A stretch of 56,221 bases of DNA from Nitrospira sp. SG-bin1 (GCA_002083365.1 LVWS01000001.1:52732-108952), one strand, 5' to 3'; numbered from the stretch's first letter, positions 36,549-45,607 are shown. Notes: generated from the letters alone by a model not told the origin. Numbers and translations are program-made.

Positions 36549-36560
36549 AAGGAGTTGTTC

Positions 36561-36821
36561 ATGTCTTCGGATACGATTCATGTCTATGACACGTGGGTCA
36601 ATGGGAAAAATGGTCGCATTCACTTCGATGTCATGACGACTGATGAAACCACCGCTCTCCAACTTGCCCAGGAGTATTTGGTCAGCATCGGGGAACCGAC
36701 TGCGACGGTCACGACGAAGGAGTGCCAGTTCTGCCATAGCGAGCCCCTATTCATGTTCTCGGCGGAGCAGCAGAAGCAAGTCAAGGAAAAGGGCGGATTT
36801 ATCGTACGAATGCCGGCCTAA
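36561..36821 (+). CDS. DUF2024-family small protein
   Basis: The ATG at 36561 is preferred because AAAGGAG ends seven bases before it. The 86-residue protein matches the DUF2024 pattern: HVYDTWV at the start, GRIHFDVMT, LAQEYLVSIGE, and an ECQFCHSEP motif whose Cys-x2-Cys-His could bind a metal. The function of the family is not known. It is close behind uppP and probably co-transcribed. Confidence 0.87.
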   Translation: MSSDTIHVYDTWVNGKNGRIHFDVMTTDETTALQLAQEYLVSIGEPTATVTTKECQFCHSEPLFMFSAEQQKQVKEKGGFIVRMPA

Positions 36822-36849
36822 CTCGTTTAGTGATGAGTGTTAAGTTCTC

Positions 36850-36884
36850 AACTCAGAACTCACAACTCAAAACCAATAACTCCT
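36850..36884. repeat. Heptanucleotide tandem repeat
   Basis: Five 7-base units follow each other: AACTCAG, AACTCAC, AACTCAA, AACCAAT and AACTCCT. The first three are nearly identical and the last two are degenerate. The array fills the gap between the convergent DUF2024 and lspA genes. It has no dyad symmetry, so it is not a hairpin terminator. Confidence 0.75.
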
Positions 36885-36891
36885 CGCTGGA

Positions 36892-37416
36892 TTACGGAAC
36901 GGAGGAGGTCTCCGATTCGGTAGGGGGGTCTGCCCGTTTTTCAAACGCAAAGTGAATGATGAGGAAGATGACCCCGACGGTAATCGCTGAGTCCGCTACA
37001 TTGAACGCAGGCCAGTGGTAGTGGTCGATGTAGACATCTAGAAAATCGATGACTTCGCCGAAACGGAGCCGATCGATCAAGTTTCCGATCGCCCCGCCGA
37101 GAATCCCGGCGACACTGATCCGCCCCACCCAGTCCTGCTCCGGCATCCGCGCCAGGATCGTACCCAACAATCCAAGAGCGAAAATCGACGTCAACCCGAA
37201 GAAGACCATCCGAAATGCATTACTGCTTCCGGCCAAGAGACCGAAGGCCGCCCCGGGATTCCGGATGTATGTCAGACTGAAAAGATTGGGAATAATGGGA
37301 ATGGATTCATGTAAGCGCATCGTCTGCATGATCTGCTGCTTGGTCAGCTGATCCAGGAGAATAATGGCACCGGTTACCGACGAGAGCGCCAGATTGCGGA
37401 GGCCTGAGGCACTCAA
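36892..37416 (-). CDS. lspA: Lipoprotein signal peptidase (SPase II)
   Basis: LspA is the inner-membrane aspartyl protease that cuts prolipoproteins at the lipobox. The 174-residue protein has four membrane helices and the catalytic aspartates in NLIDRLRFGEVIDF and FNVADSAITVG, with the NPGAAFG segment. The start is taken at a TTG at 37416, which overlaps the ileS stop (TTGA) and has GGAGG eight bases upstream; ATG starts further up (37434, 37443) lie deeper inside ileS. Several lipoproteins in this window would be its substrates. Confidence 0.93.
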   Translation of the reverse strand: MSASGLRNLALSSVTGAIILLDQLTKQQIMQTMRLHESIPIIPNLFSLTYIRNPGAAFGLLAGSSNAFRMVFFGLTSIFALGLLGTILARMPEQDWVGRISVAGILGGAIGNLIDRLRFGEVIDFLDVYIDHYHWPAFNVADSAITVGVIFLIIHFAFEKRADPPTESETSSVP

Positions 37417-40217
37417 CGGATCGCCTCCACACATCGTTCGCATAGGGTGGGATGGGTCACATCCTTGCCGACAGCTTCTCGATAGTTCCAGCAGCGTTCG
37501 CACTTCGCGGCATCTGACTTCTCGACGGTGATCTGAATATCCGATTGTCCCATCCCTTGCTTCAGGGTTACGCGCGACACGATAAAAATGGTGCTGAGCT
37601 CACCCGCATACGGCTCCAGGAATCGATAGTCGTCGGGTCCCGCCTCAATGCGGACGTGTGCCTCGAGCGACGATCCGATCACCTTGTCTCGACGGCGGGC
37701 TTCTAACTCTCCCTGTACGCGGGTTCGATACGTAAGCAGCTTGTCCCACCTGGTCGCCAAACGTTCGTCGCGCCAGGCAGACTCGACCTCTGGAAACGGT
37801 GCAAGATGTACGCTCAACGTTGCCCGGCGACCACGCTCCGGCAACGTTCGCCAAATTTCATCGGCGGTAAAACTCAGAATCGGCGCCATGAGCTTGGCCA
37901 GGGTCACCACAATTTCCAACAGCACCGTCTGCGATCCTCGGCGCAACGGCGAGTCGGCTCGGAAGGTATAGAGCCGATCCTTCAGGATGTCGAGATAGAT
38001 CGCGCTGAGATCCACCGAGCAGAAATTGTTCAGGGCATGGAAGATGGAGTGAAACTCAAACTCTTCGTAGGCTCGGCGCACTTTCGTGATCAGCTCCGCG
38101 AGGCGCAACAAGGCCCATCGGTCCAATTCCGGCAGCTGCGCATATGGAACGGCCTGCGTCGCCGGATCGAAATCATACAGATTGCTCAATAAGAACCGGG
38201 ACGTATTGCGGATCTTTCGATAGGCCTCGATCAGATGATTCAGGATCTCCTGTGAGATACGGAGATCTTCCCGATAGTCTTGAGCCGCCACCCACAGACG
38301 GAGGATTTCCGCCCCCGATTGTTTGATGACGTCTTGCGGCGCCACGACGTTTCCTGCCGACTTGGACATCTTCTTGCCCTGCCCGTCCACGACAAAGCCG
38401 TGGGTCAACACCGCTCCATAGGGCGCGCGATGATCCGTCGTCACACCGGCCAGCAGCGCGCTATGGAACCATCCTCGATGTTGGTCGGACCCTTCAAGGT
38501 ACAGGTCGGCCGGCCACCATTTCCTCGGTTTCAACACGGCCGCATAGCTCACCCCGGATTCAAACCAGACGTCGAGAATGTCGCGCTCCTTCTCAAACGT
38601 GGTTCCCCCACACTTCGGACAGGTCGTTCCCGCGGGTAAGAGATCGACAGCCGCTCGCTCAAACCAGACATCGGCGCCTTTGGATTCCATCAACGTGGCA
38701 ATATGTTCGATTACAACCGGATCGGCAAGCACATGACGACACCCTTCGCAGGTGAAGCCTGGGATCGGCACGCCCCACACACGCTGACGCGAGAGACACC
38801 AATCCGGCCGGTTTTCAATCATTCCGTTGATCCGATCACGGCCATAGCCGGGAATCCATCGGACCCGCTCGATCTCCGCCAACGTCTCTGTTCGTAAATC
38901 GTTGGTTTCCATCGACACGAACCACTGTTCGGTCGCACGGAAAATCACCGGATTTTTGCACCGCCAACAGTGGGGATACGAATGCCGGAGTGAGCCATGC
39001 CCGAGCAAACGCCCGTTCGCATGAAGATACTCGACGATCTTCGGATTCGCCTTCAAGACCTGTTGGCCGGCGAATTCCTTCACGACCGCCGTGAACCGTC
39101 CGCTGTTATCGACCGGCGCCAGAATCTCCAAGCGCTCACCGGGTGACGCCTTGGCATTGTGCTCCAACACGAGGAGATAGTCTTCCATTCCATGTCCCGG
39201 CGCGATATGCACGCAACCGGTCCCTTGATCGAGCGTCACAAATTCACCGAGCAGGATCGGTGACAGCCCTGTGGACAACGGCCGTTGCGTCTCCAAGCCT
39301 TCGAATCCGTCTCCGCCTTTTTTCACACCGACCACACGATAGCTCTCGATCGCACAGGCCTTCGCGACGCTGTCCAAAAGCTTCTCCGCCACAATGAGCA
39401 ACTCGTCGCCGACTTGAACAAAGGCATAGTCGAAATCGCGGTGAAGGCAGACGGCTTGGTTCGCAGGAAGGGTCCATGGGGTGGTCGTCCAGATGACGAC
39501 GGAGACCAGTGTGATTCTTTCAGGGAAAGACACGCCGGGAAAGGTTTGTGTCAATACGGACGGTGAGGTCACGAGGGGGAACTTGACGTAGATCGACGGA
39601 GAAGTATGGTCATCGTACTCGACTTCCGCCTCCGCCAAGGCCGTTTGATCTTGCATGCACCAGAGCACCGGTTTGAGGCCCTTGTAGACCCCGCCGCGCT
39701 CGACGAATTTACCGAACTCACGAACGATCGTGGCTTCATAGCCCGGAGTCATCGTGAGATAGGGATGATCCCACTCTCCAAACACCCCGAGCCGCTTGAA
39801 CTCTTCCCGCTGCGTGTTCACAAATCGCTCGGCATAGTCACGACAAAGCCGGCGAATGGCGGAAACATCGAGGTCTTTCTTTTTGTCCCCCAACTCCTTC
39901 ATGACTTGATGCTCGATGGGCAACCCATGGCAATCCCATCCCGGCATATAGGGAGCGTGGAAGCCCGCCATGGTCTTTGACTTGACGATGATGTCCTTCA
40001 AAATTTTGTTCAAAGCGTGGCCGATGTGGATACGACCGTTGGCGTAGGGAGGACCGTCATGTAACACATACCGAGGCCGCCCCTGCCCCATGGCTTGAAT
40101 CTGGTCATAGAGTTTCTGCTGACCCCACCAGGCCAACATGTCCGGCTCCCGCTGCGGCAGATTGGCCTTCATCGGGAAATCGGTTTTCGGGAGATTGAGA
40201 GTTGATTTGTAATCCAT
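37413..40217 (-). CDS. ileS: Isoleucyl-tRNA synthetase
   Basis: IleS charges tRNA-Ile with isoleucine. From the ATG at 40217 the protein has 934 residues and all class I marks: HIGH in PYANGRIHIGHALNK, the large CP1 editing domain with TTPWTLPAN and DQGTGCVHIAPGHG, KMSKS in KKMSKSAGNV, and a C-terminal zinc site with two Cys pairs (CERCW and LCERC). A longer frame from 40262 is possible but adds residues unlike the family. It is translationally coupled to lspA, an arrangement common in bacteria. Confidence 0.97.
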   Translation of the reverse strand: MDYKSTLNLPKTDFPMKANLPQREPDMLAWWGQQKLYDQIQAMGQGRPRYVLHDGPPYANGRIHIGHALNKILKDIIVKSKTMAGFHAPYMPGWDCHGLPIEHQVMKELGDKKKDLDVSAIRRLCRDYAERFVNTQREEFKRLGVFGEWDHPYLTMTPGYEATIVREFGKFVERGGVYKGLKPVLWCMQDQTALAEAEVEYDDHTSPSIYVKFPLVTSPSVLTQTFPGVSFPERITLVSVVIWTTTPWTLPANQAVCLHRDFDYAFVQVGDELLIVAEKLLDSVAKACAIESYRVVGVKKGGDGFEGLETQRPLSTGLSPILLGEFVTLDQGTGCVHIAPGHGMEDYLLVLEHNAKASPGERLEILAPVDNSGRFTAVVKEFAGQQVLKANPKIVEYLHANGRLLGHGSLRHSYPHCWRCKNPVIFRATEQWFVSMETNDLRTETLAEIERVRWIPGYGRDRINGMIENRPDWCLSRQRVWGVPIPGFTCEGCRHVLADPVVIEHIATLMESKGADVWFERAAVDLLPAGTTCPKCGGTTFEKERDILDVWFESGVSYAAVLKPRKWWPADLYLEGSDQHRGWFHSALLAGVTTDHRAPYGAVLTHGFVVDGQGKKMSKSAGNVVAPQDVIKQSGAEILRLWVAAQDYREDLRISQEILNHLIEAYRKIRNTSRFLLSNLYDFDPATQAVPYAQLPELDRWALLRLAELITKVRRAYEEFEFHSIFHALNNFCSVDLSAIYLDILKDRLYTFRADSPLRRGSQTVLLEIVVTLAKLMAPILSFTADEIWRTLPERGRRATLSVHLAPFPEVESAWRDERLATRWDKLLTYRTRVQGELEARRRDKVIGSSLEAHVRIEAGPDDYRFLEPYAGELSTIFIVSRVTLKQGMGQSDIQITVEKSDAAKCERCWNYREAVGKDVTHPTLCERCVEAIR

Positions 40218-40298
40218 AGACAATGGAATCAGCCTGTTCACTAGGCAATCATGCCGAATCACGGGACTATACCGGAAGGCAGGGGGTAGGTACCAGTC

Positions 40299-41402
40299 TT
40301 AACTGATGGCCATCATGCGGTCGAGCGCGACTTTTGCCCAATGTTTGTCGTCGTCCGGCACCACAATACGATTGACGACATGGCCATCGGCCAGATTCTC
40401 CATGGCCCAACAGAGATGGGCCGCATCGATTCGAAACATGGTGGCACACTGACAGACCGTAGAGGATAGGAAGAATACTTTCTTATCGGTAAGTTCATGT
40501 TTCAATCGATTGACGAGATTCAACTCCGTCCCGACCGCCCACACGGTACCGGCCGGCGCGGCAGTCACCGTTCGAATAATGAATTCGGTCGATCCGATGA
40601 GATCCGCCTTATTCACCACATCCTCATGGCATTCGGGATGGACGATGACCTTGCCGTCCGGGTACTGTTTGCGGAAGTGGTCCACATGGACGGCTTGAAA
40701 CATTTGATGAACGCTGCAATGACCTTTCCATAAGATGAGTTTGGCTCGTGTGATGGCGTCCCTGGTATTTCCGCCGTTGGGTTGATAGGGGTCCCACACG
40801 ATCATCTGCTCGCGGGGAATTCCCATCTTGTTCGCCGTATTACGCCCCAAATGTTCATCGGGGAAAAAGAGGATCTTTTCTCGCCTGGCCCAGCACCATT
40901 CAATGACGGCTTTGGCATTGGAGGATGTGCAGGTGATCCCTCCATGCTCACCACAAAATGCCTTGAGCACCGCCGCCGAATTCACATAGACCGCCGGCAT
41001 CACCGTCTCTTCCACCGGAACCACACGCCCCAACGCTTCCCAACATTGGTCGACCTGTTCGATAGCCGCCATATCTGCCATCGAGCAGCCCGCAGCCATA
41101 TCGGGCAAAATCACCGTTTGCCGAGAGCGACTGAGGATATCGGCCGTCTCGGCCATAAAGTGGACGCCGCAAAAGACGATGTAGGGCCGTTCGGACCGTT
41201 CGGCGGCCAGTTTGGCCAGCAAAAGCGAATCGCCACGGAAATCGGCGTGTTGGATCACCTCATCCCGTTGGTAGTTATGACCGAGGATCATGACGCGCTC
41301 GCCAAGCACTTGCTTGGCCGCAACCGTCCGTCGGTAGAGTTCCTCCGCAGACAGCGTCTGATACTCGGTGATTGGCTTTGGTAATGTCGCAACGGCCGCC
41401 AC
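40299..41402 (-). CDS. nadA: Quinolinate synthase
   Basis: NadA condenses iminoaspartate with dihydroxyacetone phosphate to quinolinate in NAD synthesis, using a [4Fe-4S] cluster. The three cluster cysteines are visible in AAGCSMADM, GITCTSSNA and STVCQCATM. The start is set at a GTG (41402) because GGAGG lies five bases upstream; a TTG at 41414 has no ribosome-binding site in front. This gives 367 residues, the length of the long NadA type. It is divergent from the thiC operon. A run of nine C (41440-41448) lies just upstream. Confidence 0.95.
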   Translation of the reverse strand: MAAVATLPKPITEYQTLSAEELYRRTVAAKQVLGERVMILGHNYQRDEVIQHADFRGDSLLLAKLAAERSERPYIVFCGVHFMAETADILSRSRQTVILPDMAAGCSMADMAAIEQVDQCWEALGRVVPVEETVMPAVYVNSAAVLKAFCGEHGGITCTSSNAKAVIEWCWARREKILFFPDEHLGRNTANKMGIPREQMIVWDPYQPNGGNTRDAITRAKLILWKGHCSVHQMFQAVHVDHFRKQYPDGKVIVHPECHEDVVNKADLIGSTEFIIRTVTAAPAGTVWAVGTELNLVNRLKHELTDKKVFFLSSTVCQCATMFRIDAAHLCWAMENLADGHVVNRIVVPDDDKHWAKVALDRMMAIS

Positions 41403-41531
41403 AGCTGCCTCCAATTTTGAGAAAAATCATTGTACGATACCCCCCCCCGCACATTCAATGAATGCTCTGCGAGGAAAAGTCCTAGTTACCCCGTCCCAAA
41501 GGATAGTGGACAGTATGGGTCCATTAGCCGG

Positions 41532-41560
41532 TTGACTTCGCGCGTTCCGAGTAATACGAT
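41532..41560 (+). promoter_or_regulatory. Sigma-70 promoter of the thiC operon
   Basis: TTGACT (41532-41537) and TACGAT (41555-41560) are separated by 17 bases, close to the sigma-70 consensus TTGACA-17-TATAAT. Transcription should start near 41567, directly in front of the TPP riboswitch, which fits the layout. Confidence 0.75.
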
Positions 41561-41566
41561 CGCTAC

Positions 41567-41657
41567 GCTAGAGCTAGGGGAGCCCTGAGGCTGAGAGTCC
41601 GAATGATCGGACGACCCTCACAACCTGACCTGGGTAATACCAGCGTAGGGAAGCCGG
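41567..41657 (+). ncRNA. TPP riboswitch (THI element)
   Basis: The conserved core is present: AGGGGAGCC, CTGAGAG, a P3 stem of GTCCG/CGGAC around AATGAT, and ACCTGACCTGGGTAATACCAGCGTAGGGAA split across the P4/P5 part. It lies between a strong promoter and an intrinsic terminator and before thiC, the usual target. Binding of thiamine pyrophosphate should stabilise the structure and favour termination, lowering thiC-thi4 expression. Confidence 0.95.
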
Positions 41658-41682
41658 ACCAGAGCGGACTCAGTGAGGATTC

Positions 41683-41718
41683 AGCCGCGTTCCCGGCTCA
41701 GGGGAAAGCGGCTTTTTT
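41683..41718 (+). terminator. Intrinsic terminator, riboswitch expression platform
   Basis: A 12-position stem (41683-41694 with 41702-41713; AGCCGC/GCGGCT plus TTCCC/GGGAA around one G-A mismatch) is followed by a run of T (41713-41718). It sits 25 bp after the TPP riboswitch core and about 75 bp before the thiC start, so it is the probable switch point. Confidence 0.88.
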
Positions 41719-41792
41719 ATTACCAGATTGCCGCGTCGACATGCGCAGTTTGCTTGTCCGCAAACTCCGACACACTATGAAAGGATCTCTTT

Positions 41793-43697
41793 ATGAGCAT
41801 CCAAGCCAATACGAACGGATCCGCTAACGGGAATGGGATTCCAACTTCTCCATTGACCACCACGCCCCTTCCGGCATCGCGCAAAGTGTACATAGAGGGT
41901 GCGCAGCCCGGTATCCGTGTTCCAATGCGGGAAATCAGTCTGACCCAGACCAAAGGCGCGAATGGGACGAAATCAGACAATGCTCCCGTCGTGATCTATG
42001 ATACCTCGGGTCCTTACACCGATCCCGCCGTCATGATCGACGTTCGGAAGGGACTTCACCCGTTACGCCGCCCCTGGGTACTCAGCCGCCAAGACGTGGA
42101 AGAACTTTCGGAGGTGAGCTCGATCTACGGACGCATGCGGGCGGCTGATGCGAAGTTGGCCGAACTTCGGTTTCAGCACATCCGCCGACCCTTGCGAGCC
42201 AAACCTGGACGAAACGTGACCCAGCTGCACTATGCACGAAAAGGCATCGTCACGCCGGAGATGGAATTTATCGCCATCCGTGAGAACCAAGCGCACTACG
42301 CAACATCCGCGTCTGCATCCCACAATGGTCACGGCGGTGGCGTGAAGCAGCATCCCGGCTTTGCCTGGGGTGCAAATATTCCTCGCGTGATCACCCCGGA
42401 GTTCGTGCGCGATGAGGTCGCCCGTGGCCGGGCGATCATCCCATCGAACATCAATCATCCGGAAAGCGAGCCGATGATCATCGGGCGGAACTTCCTCGTG
42501 AAGATCAACTCCAACATCGGCAATTCCGCAGTCGCTTCCTCGATCGAAGAGGAAGTCGAGAAAATGATCTGGTCAACCCGCTGGGGAGCCGATACCGTGA
42601 TGGACTTGTCGACCGGCAAGAATATTCACGAGACACGCGAATGGATCATTCGTAACTCACCGGTGCCGATCGGAACGGTCCCGATCTACCAAGCACTCGA
42701 AAAAGTGAACGGCAAGGCAGAGGACCTGACATGGGAAATTTTCCGCGATACGCTGATCGAACAGGCGGAACAGGGCGTCGATTACTTTACGATTCACGCC
42801 GGCGTGCGCCTGGCCTATGTGCCGATGACCGCGAAGCGCATGACCGGCATTGTGTCGCGCGGCGGATCGATCCACGCGAAATGGTGCCTGGCCCACCATC
42901 AGGAAAACTTCGCCTATACTCACTTTGAAGAGATCTGCGAAATCATGAAGGCCTACGATGTCGCCTTCAGTCTCGGTGACGGACTTCGACCGGGATCGAT
43001 CGCGGATGCGAACGACGAAGCGCAGTTTGCCGAACTCGAGACCTTGGGCGAGCTGACCAAGATTGCTTGGCATCATGATGTGCAGGTGATGATCGAAGGA
43101 CCGGGCCATGTGCCCATGCACATGATTCAGGCGAACATGGAAAAACAACTCGAATCCTGTCATGAGGCTCCTTTTTACACCTTAGGTCCCTTGACGACCG
43201 ACATTGCCCCCGGCTACGACCACATTACCTCGGGGATCGGCGCCGCCATGATCGGTTGGTACGGCTGCGCCATGCTCTGCTATGTCACTCCCAAGGAACA
43301 TTTAGGGTTGCCGACCCGGGAGGACGTCAAGACGGGTGTCATCACCTATAAAATTGCCGCGCATGCAGCGGACCTGGCCAAAGGCCATCCCGGCGCCCAG
43401 GCGCGGGATAATGCCCTATCAAAGGCGCGATTCGAGTTTCGCTGGGAAGACCAATTCAATCTGTCGCTCGACCCGGAAACGGCACGCCAGTTCCATGACG
43501 AAACGCTTCCGGACAATGCAGCCAAGGTTTCGCATTTCTGCTCGATGTGCGGTCCTCACTTCTGCTCCATGAAAATCACGCAAGATGTTCGAGACTACGC
43601 CGCCCAGTTGCAGATCGATGAACAGCAGGCGATTCAAATCGGCATGCAAGAGAAGGCCGAAGAATTTAAGAAAACCGGTTCCGAGATTTACCGGTAG
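41793..43697 (+). CDS. thiC: Phosphomethylpyrimidine synthase
   Basis: ThiC converts aminoimidazole ribotide into hydroxymethylpyrimidine phosphate with a radical-SAM-type [4Fe-4S] cluster. The 634-residue protein has the family motifs TVPIYQALEK, DYFTIHAGV, SLGDGLRPGS and EGPGHVPMH, and the C-terminal cluster motif C-x2-C-x4-C in CSMCGPHFC. The length fits the long ThiC type. The ATG at 41793 has AAAGGATCT upstream. It is placed directly behind the riboswitch and terminator, and thi4 follows after 9 bp. Confidence 0.97.
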   Translation: MSIQANTNGSANGNGIPTSPLTTTPLPASRKVYIEGAQPGIRVPMREISLTQTKGANGTKSDNAPVVIYDTSGPYTDPAVMIDVRKGLHPLRRPWVLSRQDVEELSEVSSIYGRMRAADAKLAELRFQHIRRPLRAKPGRNVTQLHYARKGIVTPEMEFIAIRENQAHYATSASASHNGHGGGVKQHPGFAWGANIPRVITPEFVRDEVARGRAIIPSNINHPESEPMIIGRNFLVKINSNIGNSAVASSIEEEVEKMIWSTRWGADTVMDLSTGKNIHETREWIIRNSPVPIGTVPIYQALEKVNGKAEDLTWEIFRDTLIEQAEQGVDYFTIHAGVRLAYVPMTAKRMTGIVSRGGSIHAKWCLAHHQENFAYTHFEEICEIMKAYDVAFSLGDGLRPGSIADANDEAQFAELETLGELTKIAWHHDVQVMIEGPGHVPMHMIQANMEKQLESCHEAPFYTLGPLTTDIAPGYDHITSGIGAAMIGWYGCAMLCYVTPKEHLGLPTREDVKTGVITYKIAAHAADLAKGHPGAQARDNALSKARFEFRWEDQFNLSLDPETARQFHDETLPDNAAKVSHFCSMCGPHFCSMKITQDVRDYAAQLQIDEQQAIQIGMQEKAEEFKKTGSEIYR

Positions 43698-43706
43698 GAG
43701 TGTCTT

Positions 43707-44507
43707 ATGGCCAAACCACGACCAGCCCCGTTACGTGAACGAGATATCACCCGGCAGATTGCCCGGGAATACTATAAAGAGTTTGATCAACTGATCGAAA
43801 GCGACGTCATTATCGTCGGCGCGGGACCATCGGGCCTTATTTGTGCCCATGACCTGGCGGCAACGGGATTTCGCACCGTCCTCATCGAGCAAAGTTTGGC
43901 CCTGGGAGGAGGTTTCTGGTCCGGCGGGTATCTCATGAATAAGGCCACCATCTGCGAACCGGCAAATGAAATCCTCGAAGAGATCGGGGTGCCTTGCAAA
44001 AAGATCAATGAGTGCGAGGGGATGTATATGGTCGATCCGCCGCACGCCACAGGAGCCTTGATCGCCGCCGCATACACAGCGGGCGCCAAGATCATGAACC
44101 TCACACGCGTGGTGGATTTGATCCTACGCCAGGAGGGCCTATTGGAGGGAGTCGTCGTCAACAGCACCACCGCCGAGATGGCGGGGCATGACATCATCCA
44201 CGTCGATCCCATCGCTCTTGAGAGCAAGATCGTCGTGGATGCCACCGGCCACGATGCGGTGCTGGTCGAGCTCCTTCACAAGCGGAATCTGTATAATAAG
44301 GTACCGGGAAACGGCGCCATGTGGGTCGCACGATCCGAAGAAGAAGTCATGGACCGCACCGGAGAGGTGTATCCCAATTGCTTCGTCATCGGATTGGCCG
44401 TCGCCGCCGTGTATGGCACGCCACGAATGGGGCCTGCCTTCGGCTCGATGCTGCTGTCCGGTCGGTACGGAGCAGAGTTAATTAAGAAAAAGCTGAAAAG
44501 CGAATAG
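43707..44507 (+). CDS. Thi4-type thiazole synthase (sulfide-dependent type)
   Basis: Thi4 makes the thiazole half of thiamine (ADP-thiazole) from NAD, glycine and sulfur. The 266-residue protein has the dinucleotide-binding VIIVGAGPSGLICAHDLA, the GGGFWSGG loop and GHDA near the end. At the position of the suicidal sulfur-donor Cys of yeast Thi4 (CMDP) it has His165 (HVDP), as in archaeal enzymes that use free sulfide and turn over many times. It replaces the ThiG/ThiS/ThiH route. It is 9 bp behind thiC and should share the riboswitch. Confidence 0.93.
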   Translation: MAKPRPAPLRERDITRQIAREYYKEFDQLIESDVIIVGAGPSGLICAHDLAATGFRTVLIEQSLALGGGFWSGGYLMNKATICEPANEILEEIGVPCKKINECEGMYMVDPPHATGALIAAAYTAGAKIMNLTRVVDLILRQEGLLEGVVVNSTTAEMAGHDIIHVDPIALESKIVVDATGHDAVLVELLHKRNLYNKVPGNGAMWVARSEEEVMDRTGEVYPNCFVIGLAVAAVYGTPRMGPAFGSMLLSGRYGAELIKKKLKSE

Positions 44508-44512
44508 CCTTC

Positions 44513-44543
44513 AGCCGTCGGCTCCGGACCGGAGCCGACGGCT
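44513..44543 (+). terminator. GC-rich hairpin after thi4
   Basis: A 13-bp perfect stem (AGCCGTCGGCTCC, 44513-44525, with 44531-44543) closes a 5-base loop between thi4 and the TPR gene. No T run follows, so it may only reduce read-through or stabilise the 3' end of the thiC-thi4 message. Confidence 0.6.
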
Positions 44544-44557
44544 CACAGCCACTCCTT

Positions 44558-45073
44558 ATGGATGTTCAAGACTTCTTACTGCAAGGCGAAGGGCGCGAGG
44601 AAGACAAGCGTCAGGCGTGGGATCTCTTTCAGCAGGCCTATGAGCAACAGATGAAGCGTGAACTGGAAGAGGCCGTCAACCTGTACAAGAAATCGCTGGC
44701 CACCCATCCCACGGCTGAGGCCCACACGTTCTTGGGGTGGACCTATAGCTGGATGGGACGGATTGACGAGGCGATTGAGGAATGCCACAAGGCCATCGCG
44801 CAGGACCCGGACTTCGGCAACCCCTACAACGATATCGGCGCTTATCTGATCGAGAAGGGTGAATTTGACGAGGCCATTCCCTGGTTTCAGAAGGCGATAC
44901 AGGCAAAGCGATACGAAAGTCCGGCCTATCCGCACCTCAATCTTGGCCGTGTATATGAACGCAAAGGAAATTGGACGGAAGCTATCGATTCGTATAAGAA
45001 AGCGCTCACCCTGGACCCGAACTACACGCTGGCGAGGAAGGCGCTCGGACGACTGGTCAGCTCCTTAAATTGA
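44558..45073 (+). CDS. TPR-repeat protein
   Basis: The 171-residue protein has about three tetratricopeptide repeats, with the classic spacing of Trp/Leu/Gly/Tyr/Ala/Pro: AEAHTFLGWTYSWMGRIDEAIEECHKAIAQ, then PYNDIGAYLIEKGEFDEAIPWFQKAIQA, then PHLNLGRVYERKGNWTEAIDSYKKALTL (each given in parts here). No signal peptide or membrane helix is seen, so it is likely a cytosolic scaffold. It starts 50 bp after thi4, behind a hairpin. Partners are unknown. Confidence 0.88.
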   Translation: MDVQDFLLQGEGREEDKRQAWDLFQQAYEQQMKRELEEAVNLYKKSLATHPTAEAHTFLGWTYSWMGRIDEAIEECHKAIAQDPDFGNPYNDIGAYLIEKGEFDEAIPWFQKAIQAKRYESPAYPHLNLGRVYERKGNWTEAIDSYKKALTLDPNYTLARKALGRLVSSLN

Positions 45074-45163
45074 AATATTCTATTTGATCAATCTTGTCTC
45101 TCACGTCAGTTTAGCAGTCGGTCTTACGGACGGTTCTATGGAATCCAAAGTCGAGGCGCACAC

Positions 45164-45589
45164 ATGAACACAACGGGGCACCAGACGGACACGACAGACC
45201 GACCGGACAAGAAAGCGATTCTGGTCGCCATCACCGATCTGTTCTTCTACACCAAAGTGCGAGACGCGTTACGACAACCGGAATACCAGCTTGAAAAAGC
45301 ACGTACGCAACAGGACATTGTCGACAAGGCCTTGTCGGCGAACCCGGGCGCGATCATCTTCAATATGAACGACCTGACCCTCGACGCTTTTCAGGCGCTG
45401 GAAAAGCTGCACGCCGACCCGCGGCTGAAAAGCATTCCGACGCTGGCTTTCGCCAATCATGAAGAAGTCGAGACCTGGAATCGTGCCAAAGCGCTCGGCG
45501 TGACGAAGATCGTTTCCCGCAATGAATTTTCGGCTCGCACGAAGGAGCTGGTGGAAGAGGTCATCAACAACCATGTCATCAAGTCATAA
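45164..45589 (+). CDS. Degenerate CheY-like receiver domain protein
   Basis: The 141-residue protein has the alternating strand/helix pattern of a receiver domain: KKAILVAITDLFF, GAIIFNMNDLTLDAFQALE, SIPTLAFANHEE and GVTKIVSRNEF. The phospho-acceptor Asp appears replaced by Asn67, and only one acidic residue (Asp25) remains in the first loop. It should not be phosphorylated in the normal way and has no output domain. It lies 18 bp before the YgfZ-like gene. A protein-interaction role is inferred. Confidence 0.72.
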   Translation: MNTTGHQTDTTDRPDKKAILVAITDLFFYTKVRDALRQPEYQLEKARTQQDIVDKALSANPGAIIFNMNDLTLDAFQALEKLHADPRLKSIPTLAFANHEEVETWNRAKALGVTKIVSRNEFSARTKELVEEVINNHVIKS

Positions 45590-45607
45590 GACATTTTTAC
45601 ACGGAAT

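Noticed and set aside
41563..41648. CTACGCT (41563-41569) is complementary to AGCGTAG (41642-41648) inside the TPP core and could be an alternative pairing.
   Set aside because: The predicted transcription start is near 41567, so most of the first arm would not be in the RNA.
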